Assembly: GCF_005281475.1 (NCBI RefSeq)
Contig: NZ_CP040106.1
Span: forward strand, 5,322,001-5,386,000
DNA: 64,000 nt
From: Echinicola rosea
GTDB taxonomy: Bacteria > Bacteroidota > Bacteroidia > Cytophagales > Cyclobacteriaceae
Direction: 5' to 3'
Part shown: piece by piece, positions 25,271 through 34,373 of the stretch
Layout of the letters: the number at the start of each line of letters is the position of its first letter
Position numbering within the stretch: position 1 is the first letter of the stretch
Notes under the pieces: generated by a model
What the model was told of the DNA's origin: nothing
Seen by the model: only the letters and a program-made list of their open reading frames with translations
Databases searched by the model: none
Position numbers and translations under genes: made by a program

Positions 25271-27178
25271 GTGATTAGACTACGCACTCCTTTTCCATGG
25301 ATATTTCCACTGTTGTTTTCACTGATATCCGTAAATGCAATTGCACAAGAGCGATCTAAAATCGATTTGAAGGAGGACTCCAAATGGATTCCTGAAATCA
25401 TTCAGCGTCTTGATTATTTCATAGACACCACCAATGCACTGGATATCAAAAAGGTATCATCTCCTGCATTTCAGGAAAAGTTCAAGCCAATATCCGACCC
25501 CCATATTGTATATGAAAACATTACTGATTTTATTTGGATCAGGATGACAGTGGCCAACCACCAACAGAATGACCACTACAGTTGGTATTTCGAATCTTGG
25601 GGATATGACCTTGATGAGATCATTTTTTATTCTCCACAGGAGAACAAAGGGTATTTCCCTATGAAAGCAGGCTACGATTACCCATTTGGAGACCGGGATA
25701 TACTACATAAAAACTTTAACTACTTTCTCAACATCCGTCCCGGGGAAACGAAAACATACTACATAAAAATTCGGAGAAGCTATCCCCTAACTTTTTCGTT
25801 TCATCTACGGACCAATGATGAATTTATTTCCCATTCACTCAATGAATACTTCTTTTTGGGACTCTATTATGGGATTTTACTGCTTATTCTGACCCTTCAC
25901 CTGTACTTAGTGGTAAAATTAAAGAAAAACCTCTACCTGTTTTCCTCCATTTTGATCTTATCCAGTATTTGGTTTTCCTTGGGGAGGGACGGCCTTGGCT
26001 TCCAGTATTTATGGCCGTCCGTTCCTGGCATTAATACGATTACCAATTTCAGTAGCTTGACAGAGCTATTCGTCATTATCTCTACCTTGCTCTTCTCCTA
26101 TTTCTTTGTCCAAAAATATAAGAAAAACCCAAAACTCAAGTCCCTGACCTTGGCTGCCATTGCCATCATGGTGGGTATGTTCTTAAACCAAAATTATGGA
26201 CTGGTGATGGATGCCATACCCTACATGATCATTTCCTTTTTGATTTTGCTGGTTCCGTTTACCATTGGCCTCAGGTCACTGCTTTCCATAGGCAGGTTTT
26301 CATTGTCCTATACATTGGCCTATGTTTGTCTATTTCTGATCATCGCCCATAGCTACACCAGAGCCTTTGCCCTATTCAGCGACCCCATATTGAATTGGTA
26401 TTTTGTCCACCCGGTCATTATCGTGGAGATGGTGCTTTTCTCACTTTCCATCCTTAACCAGATCAAATATTTACAAGAGGAGTATAAAAAGGCCAACTTG
26501 GAAAAAACTACTGCCTTGGAAGAAAAAAATCGGGTCACTTATGAAATGAACAACAAACTCCATCAAAAAGTAAAAGAGCGGACAGAAGAAATCGAAAACA
26601 TGGCCGCCGACCTAGCCCAGAAAAATGTGGTACTGCAAACCACCAACCTAAAGCTCGAAGAACTGAATACCCAGATTTCAAACATCAACCGATACCTGAA
26701 AGAAAACAACGATAAGCTTCGGAACAATGTCGAAGAAATCACCAAGGACATGGCCTTGATGAAAGGTTTCGAATTTGAAGATTTCAAAAAAGTATTTCCT
26801 GACAAAGAGACGTGTCTTAAGTTCCTATCTGAACTAAAATGGCAGCAAAAATTTATTTGCAAAAAGTGTGGCTACAACAAATCCACTGAAAGCAGGAACC
26901 ATGGACGTAGATGCAAAAACTGTAACTATTATGAATCTCCTACCGCGGACACCTTGTTCCATAAATTGAAATTCCCTATCGAAAAGGCTTTTTACATCCT
27001 TTATCTCTCCAATAGGAAGGATGTGGAGCTTACCCTAAACGAACTGTCGGAAATTTTGGATCTAAGAAGAGAAACCTGCTGGGCTTTTAAGAATAAAATC
27101 GCCCAAGCCATGGAAAAAGTTGGGCATAACAAAGAACTCAGTGGATGGGAAACCTTGGCTTTGGTTCATTTGGAGTAA
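25271..27178 (+). CDS. 7TM-DISM receptor fused to IS1595-transposase-type DNA-binding module
   Basis: A 635-aa membrane regulator with a GTG start and signal peptide (1-25). Residues about 35-180 form an extracytoplasmic beta-rich domain of the 7TMR-DISMED2 kind. About 190-398 hold seven transmembrane helices (7TM-DISM). About 398-490 are a long coiled coil. The C-terminus (about 500-620) matches the N-terminal region of IS1595-family transposases: CLKFLSELKW, a zinc ribbon with Cys530, Cys533, Cys548 and Cys551, then TADTLFHKLKFPIEKAFYILYL and a helix-turn-helix ending WAFKNKIAQAM. The DDE nuclease part of the transposase is absent. This reads as a one-protein signal system: a sugar-sensing 7TM receptor that holds a domesticated DNA-binding head at the membrane. 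It is the only plus-strand gene in the xylan region and is divergent from the GH10 gene with its paired palindromes. Its role as xylan regulator is inference. Confidence 0.85.
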   Translation: MIRLRTPFPWIFPLLFSLISVNAIAQERSKIDLKEDSKWIPEIIQRLDYFIDTTNALDIKKVSSPAFQEKFKPISDPHIVYENITDFIWIRMTVANHQQNDHYSWYFESWGYDLDEIIFYSPQENKGYFPMKAGYDYPFGDRDILHKNFNYFLNIRPGETKTYYIKIRRSYPLTFSFHLRTNDEFISHSLNEYFFLGLYYGILLLILTLHLYLVVKLKKNLYLFSSILILSSIWFSLGRDGLGFQYLWPSVPGINTITNFSSLTELFVIISTLLFSYFFVQKYKKNPKLKSLTLAAIAIMVGMFLNQNYGLVMDAIPYMIISFLILLVPFTIGLRSLLSIGRFSLSYTLAYVCLFLIIAHSYTRAFALFSDPILNWYFVHPVIIVEMVLFSLSILNQIKYLQEEYKKANLEKTTALEEKNRVTYEMNNKLHQKVKERTEEIENMAADLAQKNVVLQTTNLKLEELNTQISNINRYLKENNDKLRNNVEEITKDMALMKGFEFEDFKKVFPDKETCLKFLSELKWQQKFICKKCGYNKSTESRNHGRRCKNCNYYESPTADTLFHKLKFPIEKAFYILYLSNRKDVELTLNELSEILDLRRETCWAFKNKIAQAMEKVGHNKELSGWETLALVHLE

Positions 27179-27235
27179 TCGCACCGGTACTCTTCCTTGC
27201 ATTCTAAGGATACCTACTATAGCGGTTAACCTACC

Positions 27236-29950
27236 TTAAATGTCCGCAAATTGCAGACTTCCGACGACCAGTACTTCCCCACTCACCACCTCCGTGGATC
27301 CTGCATCCAGATCACCGCTATATCCAGGCTGTTCGCCGCCTACATGTACCGTAAACATCCCTTCCTCGATGATTCGGTTCGTCTGCTTATTTATCATGGA
27401 AAGCTGTCTGGGAGAAAGTTCGAATTTCACCTCTTTGCTCTCCCCTGATTTTAGGTGGATTCGCTCGAAAGCCTCCAGTTGCCGGGTCGGCCTAACTGTG
27501 GAAGCTTCTTGATCTGTCAGGTACAACTGCACCACCTCATCACCTGCCCGCCCCCCTACATTGGTGACTTTTACACTTACCGATACTACTTCTCCAGCCT
27601 TTACCTGTGCCGGAACTTTCAGTTCCGAATATTTGAAACGGGTGTAACTGAGGCCATAGCCAAACGGATAGAGCGGCTCTCCTTCAAAATACCGATAAGT
27701 CCTCCCTGCCATGTCATAGTCTTCAAATGGCGGCAAGTCATCCACCGATCGATAATAGGTAATGGGCAATCTGCCAGCAGGATTATAATCCCCAAATATT
27801 ACGTCCGCAAGGGCATTTCCTCCTTCCTCTCCAGGATAACCTGCGCTGATGATCGCATCCACATGTTTCTTAGCCCAGTTAATCGCCATCGCACTACCTG
27901 CATTCAGGACCAAAACAACCGGTTTACCGGTGGCTTTCACCGCCTTGAGCAATGCTTCCTGTTGCTCGGGCAAGGTGATGGCCGTCCGATCACCTCGATC
28001 AAACCCCGGGGTGACCACATCCATGCTTTCTCCTTCCAGCCTTTGGGACAACCCCAACACGACGATAGCCAGATCGGCGCTCTGGGCCAGTGCCACCGCT
28101 TCATCCATTTTACTCACATCCGGCATTGCCCATAGCACTTGGGCGATGGCATTGGTTTCATCACTGAAGTAGGTCACTTCAATTTTGTAACGCTCCCCTT
28201 CTTCCAGAGAAATGATGTCCGTGGCATACCTCCCCCGGTGGATGGTGCCGGATCCATTGGAAATTTCTTTTCCATTGACGGTTACTTTCATTCCCCTTTT
28301 TGAAAACACGCCAAATTCATATCGGCCATCTGCTGGAGGTACCAAGTAACCTTCCCATTTTACAGAGAAATTGTCGATCAGCGCTTTTGAAATAGGCTCG
28401 TGTTCCCATGAAAAATCAATTTGATCATCTATCCGCTCCAAAACCGGCTCTCCCTCCCAACTTACATTATCGTAATACGAAGCTTCAAGTCCCTGACGTC
28501 CATCTGCCGTTTCAAAATACACGGAAGGAATAGGCTTGAGATTATAAAACCCTTCAGCCGGATGTACCCCTTCCGAATACACTACTTCTGCTTTGGGGCC
28601 TACTTTACGCTTTATCCCATCCAAAAAAGTAACAGGTTTCTTGGGTATGCCATGGTAATTGCCCAAAAGTGATTCCACATTGTCCGCATTGGGGCCAATG
28701 ACCGCAATCGTCTTGACTTGGTCAACTGAAAGGGGCAGCAGGTCGTCTTCGTTTTTGAGCAGCACCATGCTCTTTTGGGCAGCTTGCCGAGCCAAGGTAT
28801 TGTGTGCTGATGAGCAGACTATACTGAAAGGAATCTGCGCATAGGGCACGGCTTCCTCCGGGTCAAACATCCCAAGTCTGAACCGAGCCAAAAACAATCG
28901 TTTCACGGCGGTATCAATTTCTTCCTCGCCTATCAGGCCTTGTGCTACAGCATCGGTCAGGTGCGCATAATAATTCCCGCAATTCAGGTCACAGCCTCCA
29001 GAAACTCCGATGGCGGCGGCTTCCGCTTCAGTAGAGGCAATCTTGTGACCGGTATGAATGTCCTGAATCGCCCCACAGTCTGAAACCACATATCCTTCAA
29101 AGCCCCATTGCTCACGCAACAATTGATTGAGCAAAAAATCGTGGCCACTGCAGGACTCTCCTCTAAACCGATTATAGGCACCCATAATGGAATACACCTT
29201 GGCCTTTTTAACCGTCTTGCGAAATGCCGGAAGATAAGTTTCGTACAAATCCCGGTCACTTACGTCCACATCAAACGAATGGCGCAAAGGCTCTGGCCCC
29301 GAATGTACTGCGAAATGCTTGGAAGTGGCGATGGTCTTAAGGTATTTTCCATCGGATTCTTGCAAACCTTCAATAAACCGGGATGCCAACTCCCCGGTCA
29401 GAAAAGGATCCTCACCATACGTTTCATGTCCCCTTCCCCAGCGGGGATCCCGGAAAATGTTGATATTGGGTGACCAAAAATCCAGGCCAGTATAAATTCC
29501 ACGCTTGCCATTTCGGATAAACTCGTGGTGCTTTGCTCTGGCCTCATCGGAAATCACCGAACCGATATCCTTCATCAAGGCTTTGTCAAATGAAGCGGCC
29601 ACTGAAATGGACTGGGGAAAAACCGTCGCATATCCTGCCCTGGCCACTCCATGAAGACACTCGTTCCACCAGTTGTATTCGGGCACTTTCAAGCGTGGAA
29701 TGGCAGGAGAGGCATTCATCATCTGACTGACTTTCTCCTCCAAGGTCATCTGGTCGACCAAGATGTCCACACGCTCTTCAAAGGTTTTATCCGTATCCAA
29801 AAAGGAAAAATCCAGTGGGCTGTGCTGGGCATGGCTCCCCATATTTCCGGAAAATAAGTATAGCAGCAAACAAAGTACCGGATAATTCATCCATTGGGCA
29901 CTGAAATTAAATCCTAATGTATGCATTCGTGGTTTTTCGTTGATATTCAT
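27236..29950 (-). CDS. GH3 beta-xylosidase-type enzyme with PA14 insert
   Basis: Secreted GH3 of 904 aa. The N-terminal barrel (about 55-370) contains KHFAVHSGPE and the nucleophile Asp291 in VVSDCGAI, a sequence typical of beta-xylosidases. The (alpha/beta)6 domain is split by a PA14 module at about 485-610, and a candidate acid/base Glu lies in LEGESMD (about 639-641). A C-terminal Fn3-like domain covers about 800-890. It likely releases xylose from xylo-oligosaccharides in the periplasm. Three in-frame ATGs exist at the 5' end; the one at codon 21 gives the cleanest signal peptide, so the true start may be 29890. It is the last gene of the large leftward run. Confidence 0.92.
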   Translation of the reverse strand: MNINEKPRMHTLGFNFSAQWMNYPVLCLLLYLFSGNMGSHAQHSPLDFSFLDTDKTFEERVDILVDQMTLEEKVSQMMNASPAIPRLKVPEYNWWNECLHGVARAGYATVFPQSISVAASFDKALMKDIGSVISDEARAKHHEFIRNGKRGIYTGLDFWSPNINIFRDPRWGRGHETYGEDPFLTGELASRFIEGLQESDGKYLKTIATSKHFAVHSGPEPLRHSFDVDVSDRDLYETYLPAFRKTVKKAKVYSIMGAYNRFRGESCSGHDFLLNQLLREQWGFEGYVVSDCGAIQDIHTGHKIASTEAEAAAIGVSGGCDLNCGNYYAHLTDAVAQGLIGEEEIDTAVKRLFLARFRLGMFDPEEAVPYAQIPFSIVCSSAHNTLARQAAQKSMVLLKNEDDLLPLSVDQVKTIAVIGPNADNVESLLGNYHGIPKKPVTFLDGIKRKVGPKAEVVYSEGVHPAEGFYNLKPIPSVYFETADGRQGLEASYYDNVSWEGEPVLERIDDQIDFSWEHEPISKALIDNFSVKWEGYLVPPADGRYEFGVFSKRGMKVTVNGKEISNGSGTIHRGRYATDIISLEEGERYKIEVTYFSDETNAIAQVLWAMPDVSKMDEAVALAQSADLAIVVLGLSQRLEGESMDVVTPGFDRGDRTAITLPEQQEALLKAVKATGKPVVLVLNAGSAMAINWAKKHVDAIISAGYPGEEGGNALADVIFGDYNPAGRLPITYYRSVDDLPPFEDYDMAGRTYRYFEGEPLYPFGYGLSYTRFKYSELKVPAQVKAGEVVSVSVKVTNVGGRAGDEVVQLYLTDQEASTVRPTRQLEAFERIHLKSGESKEVKFELSPRQLSMINKQTNRIIEEGMFTVHVGGEQPGYSGDLDAGSTEVVSGEVLVVGSLQFADI

Positions 29951-30007
29951 GTTCAGGATTACGTCAATTTAATGAAATATTTTACTTCTGCTCCCATTTT
30001 CCAGTTT

Positions 30008-30952
30008 TCACCTGTCATCCCCCTTCAAAAAATCATTCACATCCAACCAGTGCATAAAGGCCTCAAACCAACGGTTGCTGGTGCGATCGGGATTCCCCAA
30101 GCCGAAACCATGGCCGCCATTTTGGTAAAGGTGAAATTCTACCGGTATACCGGCTTCGTACCAGGAGCGGATCACCCCAAATTGTCCATGGAACAGAAAA
30201 TCATCACTGGCAATCGCATTGAACATGGGAGGCGCATCCGCTGGCACATCTACTTCTCCCATCCCGCCATAAACCGGACCGATAAAGGCCAAATCCATGG
30301 TCTCTGAGCGGAGCGTGCAGTGCATGGTAAGTCCGGCTCCTGCCGAAAAACCGATCATGCCTATCCTGTCCGTATCCACTCCCCACTCTTCGGCACGCTC
30401 CACGATCATGGCGTAGGCGGCTTCTGCATCTTCGAGTTGATCGGACAGGTTTCTTCGAGGTCTTTGGGGAACATCTTTTTCTTTGTCATTGGTCGATTTG
30501 GATGCTTCATCAAAGGTCCTGTTCATGGAATCACTGAAATCCTCCAAGGATTCAGGGGTAGGATGAAGCCTGTATTTTAGTACAAATGCCGTGATCCCCT
30601 GCTCAGCAAGGGCCTTTGCGACTTCCCATCCTTCGTTACCCATTGAAAGCCATCTGAACCCTCCTCCGGGCGCTACGATCACGGTAGCACCATTGGCCTT
30701 GCCAGGTGCTGGAAAGAACGGGGTCAGGGTGGCGGTACTGATATTTCTGGCCATAGGGTCACCCCATTGTCGAAACCAGGTCTCCTGAGCAGGTTGGCCT
30801 TCCACGCCGCCTGTACCCAATGGGATGGCATTGGGTTCAGCGGGGTTCTCCATAGGGTACATCGTTCCGTCCTGTGCCATTGTAGGCTGGAGGCAAAAGA
30901 GCAACACAATTGCAAAAACGGTTGTAGCGAGGGTTTTCAAAAGGTATAACAT
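30008..30952 (-). CDS. Alpha/beta-hydrolase esterase (acetyl-xylan-esterase-like)
   Basis: Secreted esterase of 314 aa. The ATG at 30952 is chosen because it begins a normal signal peptide (cleaved after PTMA). The fold shows the oxyanion loop VIVAPGGGFRWL, the nucleophile Ser in GFSAGA, a late Asp in IASDDFLF, and the His in GGHGFG. The BD-FAE-like alpha/beta-hydrolase family often sits in xylan loci, and removal of acetyl groups from xylo-oligosaccharides is likely. It lies 57 nt before the GH3 gene. Feruloyl ester cleavage is an alternative. Confidence 0.83.
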   Translation of the reverse strand: MLYLLKTLATTVFAIVLLFCLQPTMAQDGTMYPMENPAEPNAIPLGTGGVEGQPAQETWFRQWGDPMARNISTATLTPFFPAPGKANGATVIVAPGGGFRWLSMGNEGWEVAKALAEQGITAFVLKYRLHPTPESLEDFSDSMNRTFDEASKSTNDKEKDVPQRPRRNLSDQLEDAEAAYAMIVERAEEWGVDTDRIGMIGFSAGAGLTMHCTLRSETMDLAFIGPVYGGMGEVDVPADAPPMFNAIASDDFLFHGQFGVIRSWYEAGIPVEFHLYQNGGHGFGLGNPDRTSNRWFEAFMHWLDVNDFLKGDDR

Positions 30953-31044
30953 CTTCGGGTTATTTATTAGGTTAAAGTGAATTGTCTGTATCACGGAACT
31001 TGGCCACATAGACGTCTGGTTATCCAAGTCTCTTCTTATAGTAA

Positions 31045-31111
31045 ACCTTCCAGGTTTGGAATTTCAGGCTCCTGAAGTAGTGAAACTTGAACCACACAAA
31101 GCCTGGAAGGT
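31045..31111. repeat. Inverted repeat ACCTTCCAGG ... CCTGGAAGGT
   Basis: Perfect 10-bp arms, extendable by TTTG/CAAA with a one-base bulge, and a loop of about 47 nt. It lies between the esterase and GH43 genes. This sequence resembles a dispersed Bacteroidota intergenic repeat and could also act as an mRNA stem-loop. Confidence 0.5.
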
Positions 31112-31123
31112 ATTAGCAAACAA

Positions 31124-32869
31124 CTATTCTAAAACAGGTATAGCATCATTGGCTTTGGTGGCATACAAGCCGATCATATTTCCGGTAAATCCTCCTGCCA
31201 CATTCGTGGAAAGGATATCTCCGGACACGGTTCCTCCCAGGTTTTGGAAATCGGCCCCATTTGTGGAATAGCTGAATTCGAAATCATCTCCTTTGGCACT
31301 TACCCTCAATGAGACAGGCTTTTTGAGGTCAATCTCAGTACTCGCCAGGATTTCAGACTTCACCTCACGGTTTCTTCCCCTGCCCGCTGCCTCAGTCCGC
31401 TCTAAAAGCAATATGTTTTTATTTCCAACCCTGGTAATCCCAAACACATAGTTGAAGGCTTCACTTTGCACACAGGTCAAGCCAGCCAAATCTTTTTCCG
31501 ATTGGGGCTGGTATTCCATCGTAGCAGTAAAAGAGAAATTTTTGTGCTGCTGTCTGTGAAAGAGCGTGGAAGTAGGCTTTACCTCTTTAATATTGGCATC
31601 AAAGGGATTGATCTGAATACCGCCCTCAGTGCTGGAAATGAAAGCCTCCCTTGGTCCCCTCAGGCCTATCCATCGGTAATCCAGTTTCCCTGCAGTAAAG
31701 TCATCGGAAAAAATAAAGTTACCATTGGGAAAATATCCATTTTGTCCGGTTTTGTTTTCCACGCCTTTGGGCATCTTCAGCTTAGGCTCCATCGGCACCA
31801 ATCCATTTTCGAAAACCGGAAACTTACCAGACCAATCCACTGGGAGGATAAAGGTTTCCCGACCGGTGTTTACCCGGTCTTTTTCATTGGGACGAATACC
31901 CAAGAAAACACCGTAATACTTGTCATCAGGTCCCAATACCAGATCCGCATGACCTGCCCAATCCACTTTGTTCTGTCTATTTGGTGATAAATACCGCTGG
32001 CTAAGGATCGGATTATTGGGTGCTGGTACATAAGGTCCTTTTGGAGAATCACTAACAAAGATCACTTCACTGTGCCAGCCTCCCGTGCCGCCTTCCGCAC
32101 ACATCAAAAAATATTTTCCATCTTTCTTATAGATGTGTGGAGCTTCGATCCATATCGGTTTTTTGGCCAGGTCCACACCACCATTGACAATCACCTTGTC
32201 CGTTCCCGCAATGACCTGGTCCTTTTCCAGGTCATATTCCCAAACCTTGATCACCCGGTGGCCATTATACAACTCCTCTCCCTGTGCCGGTGCATCATTG
32301 TGCACTACATAGGCCTTCCCGTCTTCATCAAAGAATATGGAAGGGTCAATACCCTCAAAATTCAACTTATACGGTTCACTCCAACCTTTCATGGGATCTT
32401 TGGTTTTGACCACAAAATTTCCCAACCCACCGGCAAAAGCAGTAGTGATCATATAGAACGTGTCATTGTAGGGATTATAGCGGATATCAGGGGCATAAAC
32501 CCCGCCACTGATACCGGTATCATGCACATCCAACTGGGAGGTCCTGTCCAGCACATGACCGATCTGGGTCCAGTTTACCAAATCATTGGAATGAAAAATC
32601 GGCACTCCTGGGAACATGGCAAAAGAGGATACCACCAAGTAATAATCATCACCCTTTCTGGTAATGGCCGGATCAGGGTAACAACCTTGAAGGATCGGAT
32701 TATAAAACTCGTCCTTTCCTAAGGGGTTGTTCTCATAGACCTCGTCATTTCCTTCATAAACTGCCTTCGAAAATACGGGAATACTTTTTGGTTTCTTTTG
32801 GCTATAAGCTCCGGTCATGGAGAAAACAGTTATCAAAACTGCTAGAATACTTTTTAAATGCTTTTTCAT
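31124..32869 (-). CDS. GH43 with C-terminal beta-sandwich (xylosidase/arabinofuranosidase)
   Basis: Secreted GH43 of 581 aa. The start at 32869 opens a clean signal peptide (MKKHLKSILA...). The propeller runs from about 55 to 370, with the base Asp66 in CYPDPAIT, Asp in GIDPSIFF and Glu in WIEAPHIY. A C-terminal sandwich (about 390-580) with DDFTAGKLDYRW at its start is the usual accessory domain of GH43 subfamilies 10-12. It likely acts on arabinosyl or xylosyl ends of arabinoxylan oligosaccharides. It stands 117 nt downstream of a GH43-CBM6 gene. Confidence 0.88.
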   Translation of the reverse strand: MKKHLKSILAVLITVFSMTGAYSQKKPKSIPVFSKAVYEGNDEVYENNPLGKDEFYNPILQGCYPDPAITRKGDDYYLVVSSFAMFPGVPIFHSNDLVNWTQIGHVLDRTSQLDVHDTGISGGVYAPDIRYNPYNDTFYMITTAFAGGLGNFVVKTKDPMKGWSEPYKLNFEGIDPSIFFDEDGKAYVVHNDAPAQGEELYNGHRVIKVWEYDLEKDQVIAGTDKVIVNGGVDLAKKPIWIEAPHIYKKDGKYFLMCAEGGTGGWHSEVIFVSDSPKGPYVPAPNNPILSQRYLSPNRQNKVDWAGHADLVLGPDDKYYGVFLGIRPNEKDRVNTGRETFILPVDWSGKFPVFENGLVPMEPKLKMPKGVENKTGQNGYFPNGNFIFSDDFTAGKLDYRWIGLRGPREAFISSTEGGIQINPFDANIKEVKPTSTLFHRQQHKNFSFTATMEYQPQSEKDLAGLTCVQSEAFNYVFGITRVGNKNILLLERTEAAGRGRNREVKSEILASTEIDLKKPVSLRVSAKGDDFEFSYSTNGADFQNLGGTVSGDILSTNVAGGFTGNMIGLYATKANDAIPVLE

Positions 32870-32986
32870 GGTATGGTTAATCTTTTTTTCACTATAAATT
32901 TCTTCTCGGTCCAACACTGCCATTTCGATTTCTTGTTGAAACAGTGTCTTATCATATTGTCCCTTCAGCTGTCATCCGGCAATGAC

Positions 32987-34360
32987 TCAATCGGAAAACC
33001 TCCAATAGTCGAAATACAGGATATTGCTGGGGGCGTTTCCTTTAAACACAAAATAAAGATCATGGACACCTTCAATCTGTTTTACTTCGGCGGACACCAA
33101 TGACCACCGGTCATCTCCGCCCGTTAGTGGCACATTGACCGTCCCTAACAGCTCCCCATCCAAACGGTCAAGTCTGATTTCCATGCTTACATTGCCATTA
33201 TGGACAGTTCCTACCCTTGCCGTAAAATCAGCAGGGCCGCTATTACGGAAATCCACTCCCTTTACTTGAGTATAGGCCTTGTTTTTAGTAGCTATTATAA
33301 AATTCCCCACTACCTCATTCTTATTGGCCTTTACCCCTTCTGACCAAGCAATGGTCTCCGCTTCATTTTTGATATAGGGATTGATAGTTCCCAAACTCCG
33401 GGTGATACCTGCTGACATTTTCATGGGAACAATGGTACCGTCATCATTGAACTTTACCTCATCGACACAGACAGATCGTGTAAAGCCACTCCCTCCGGGC
33501 AAAGCGCCATTATGGTAAAACAAATAGGTTTTCCCCTTGAAATCCACCATCCCTGGATGGTTGGTAAAACTCTTTCCCTCCGTTGGCATCAAAACGCCTT
33601 GGTATTCCCATGGGCCAGTCGGACGGTTACTGGTTGAGTAACCAATGTGCTCTGGCAAGGGACCCGCCGCAAAAAGCAGGTAATACAGGTTATTTCTTTT
33701 ATACAACCATGGCCCTTCCTCGTAGGTAGTGGGACGACGTGGATCTTCTTTACCTTGCCGCTCTCCAAAAGCCTCCATCGTATTGGGAAACTGCCCTATC
33801 TCCCCGTCAAGGGAAATCATGTCCTCATTCAATTTTACATAATAGCAAACCGGGTTTCCCCACATCAGGTAAGCCTGCCCGTCATCATCCACAAAAACAG
33901 TCGGGTCTATGTCCGCCATGCTGTTACTGATCAACGGTTTGCCCAGTGGATCAATGAAAGGGCCATAAGGGCTGTCTGCTACCGCTACCCCAATACCGTT
34001 TTTATGGTCCCTATCGGTAATCGGTACATACATGTAGAATTTCCCGTCCCGTTCTATACACTGAGGCGCCCAAGCATTCATCTTGCCCCAACTAAAATCC
34101 CTATAGGACAAAACAGTCCCATGATCTGTCCAGTTGACCATATCTTCGGTCGTGTACAGTCTCCAGTCATTCATGGTAAACCAAGTAGATTCATCCTCAT
34201 CATGAGAGGTGTACAAATACAGTTTGCCGTTATAGACCATAGGCGCAGGATCCGCGGTATAGGAGGTTTGGATGACGGGATTTTGGGCTTTTACTTGTAG
34301 AACAACCGTACCTATAATAAGCACGGATATTATGAGTATTCTAAACTGAAATTTCATCAT
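32987..34360 (-). CDS. GH43 with CBM6-like domain (arabinoxylan arabinofuranohydrolase type)
   Basis: Secreted, 457 aa, with signal peptide 1-25. GH43 propeller about 27-325: base Asp37 in YTADPAPM, Asp152 in DIDPTVF, acid Glu215 in [12 protein letters not shown]6-like sandwich from about 330 begins [15 protein letters not shown] and ends YFDYWRFSD. This GH43_29-like plus CBM6 plan is shared with known arabinoxylan arabinofuranohydrolases. It is 13 nt after a close paralog (34374-35735), a probable tandem duplication. Confidence 0.89.
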   Translation of the reverse strand: MMKFQFRILIISVLIIGTVVLQVKAQNPVIQTSYTADPAPMVYNGKLYLYTSHDEDESTWFTMNDWRLYTTEDMVNWTDHGTVLSYRDFSWGKMNAWAPQCIERDGKFYMYVPITDRDHKNGIGVAVADSPYGPFIDPLGKPLISNSMADIDPTVFVDDDGQAYLMWGNPVCYYVKLNEDMISLDGEIGQFPNTMEAFGERQGKEDPRRPTTYEEGPWLYKRNNLYYLLFAAGPLPEHIGYSTSNRPTGPWEYQGVLMPTEGKSFTNHPGMVDFKGKTYLFYHNGALPGGSGFTRSVCVDEVKFNDDGTIVPMKMSAGITRSLGTINPYIKNEAETIAWSEGVKANKNEVVGNFIIATKNKAYTQVKGVDFRNSGPADFTARVGTVHNGNVSMEIRLDRLDGELLGTVNVPLTGGDDRWSLVSAEVKQIEGVHDLYFVFKGNAPSNILYFDYWRFSD

Positions 34361-34373
34361 TTATCCAGGTCTT

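Noticed and set aside
25271..27178. An IS1595 insertion sequence inside or next to a receptor gene
   Set aside because: The reading frame is continuous from receptor to zinc ribbon, the transposase catalytic domain is missing, and no terminal inverted repeats flank the gene.
31466..32722. Plus-strand frames of 173 and 216 codons opposite a GH43
   Set aside because: Antisense shadows; the GH43 on the minus strand has intact catalytic residues and a signal peptide.
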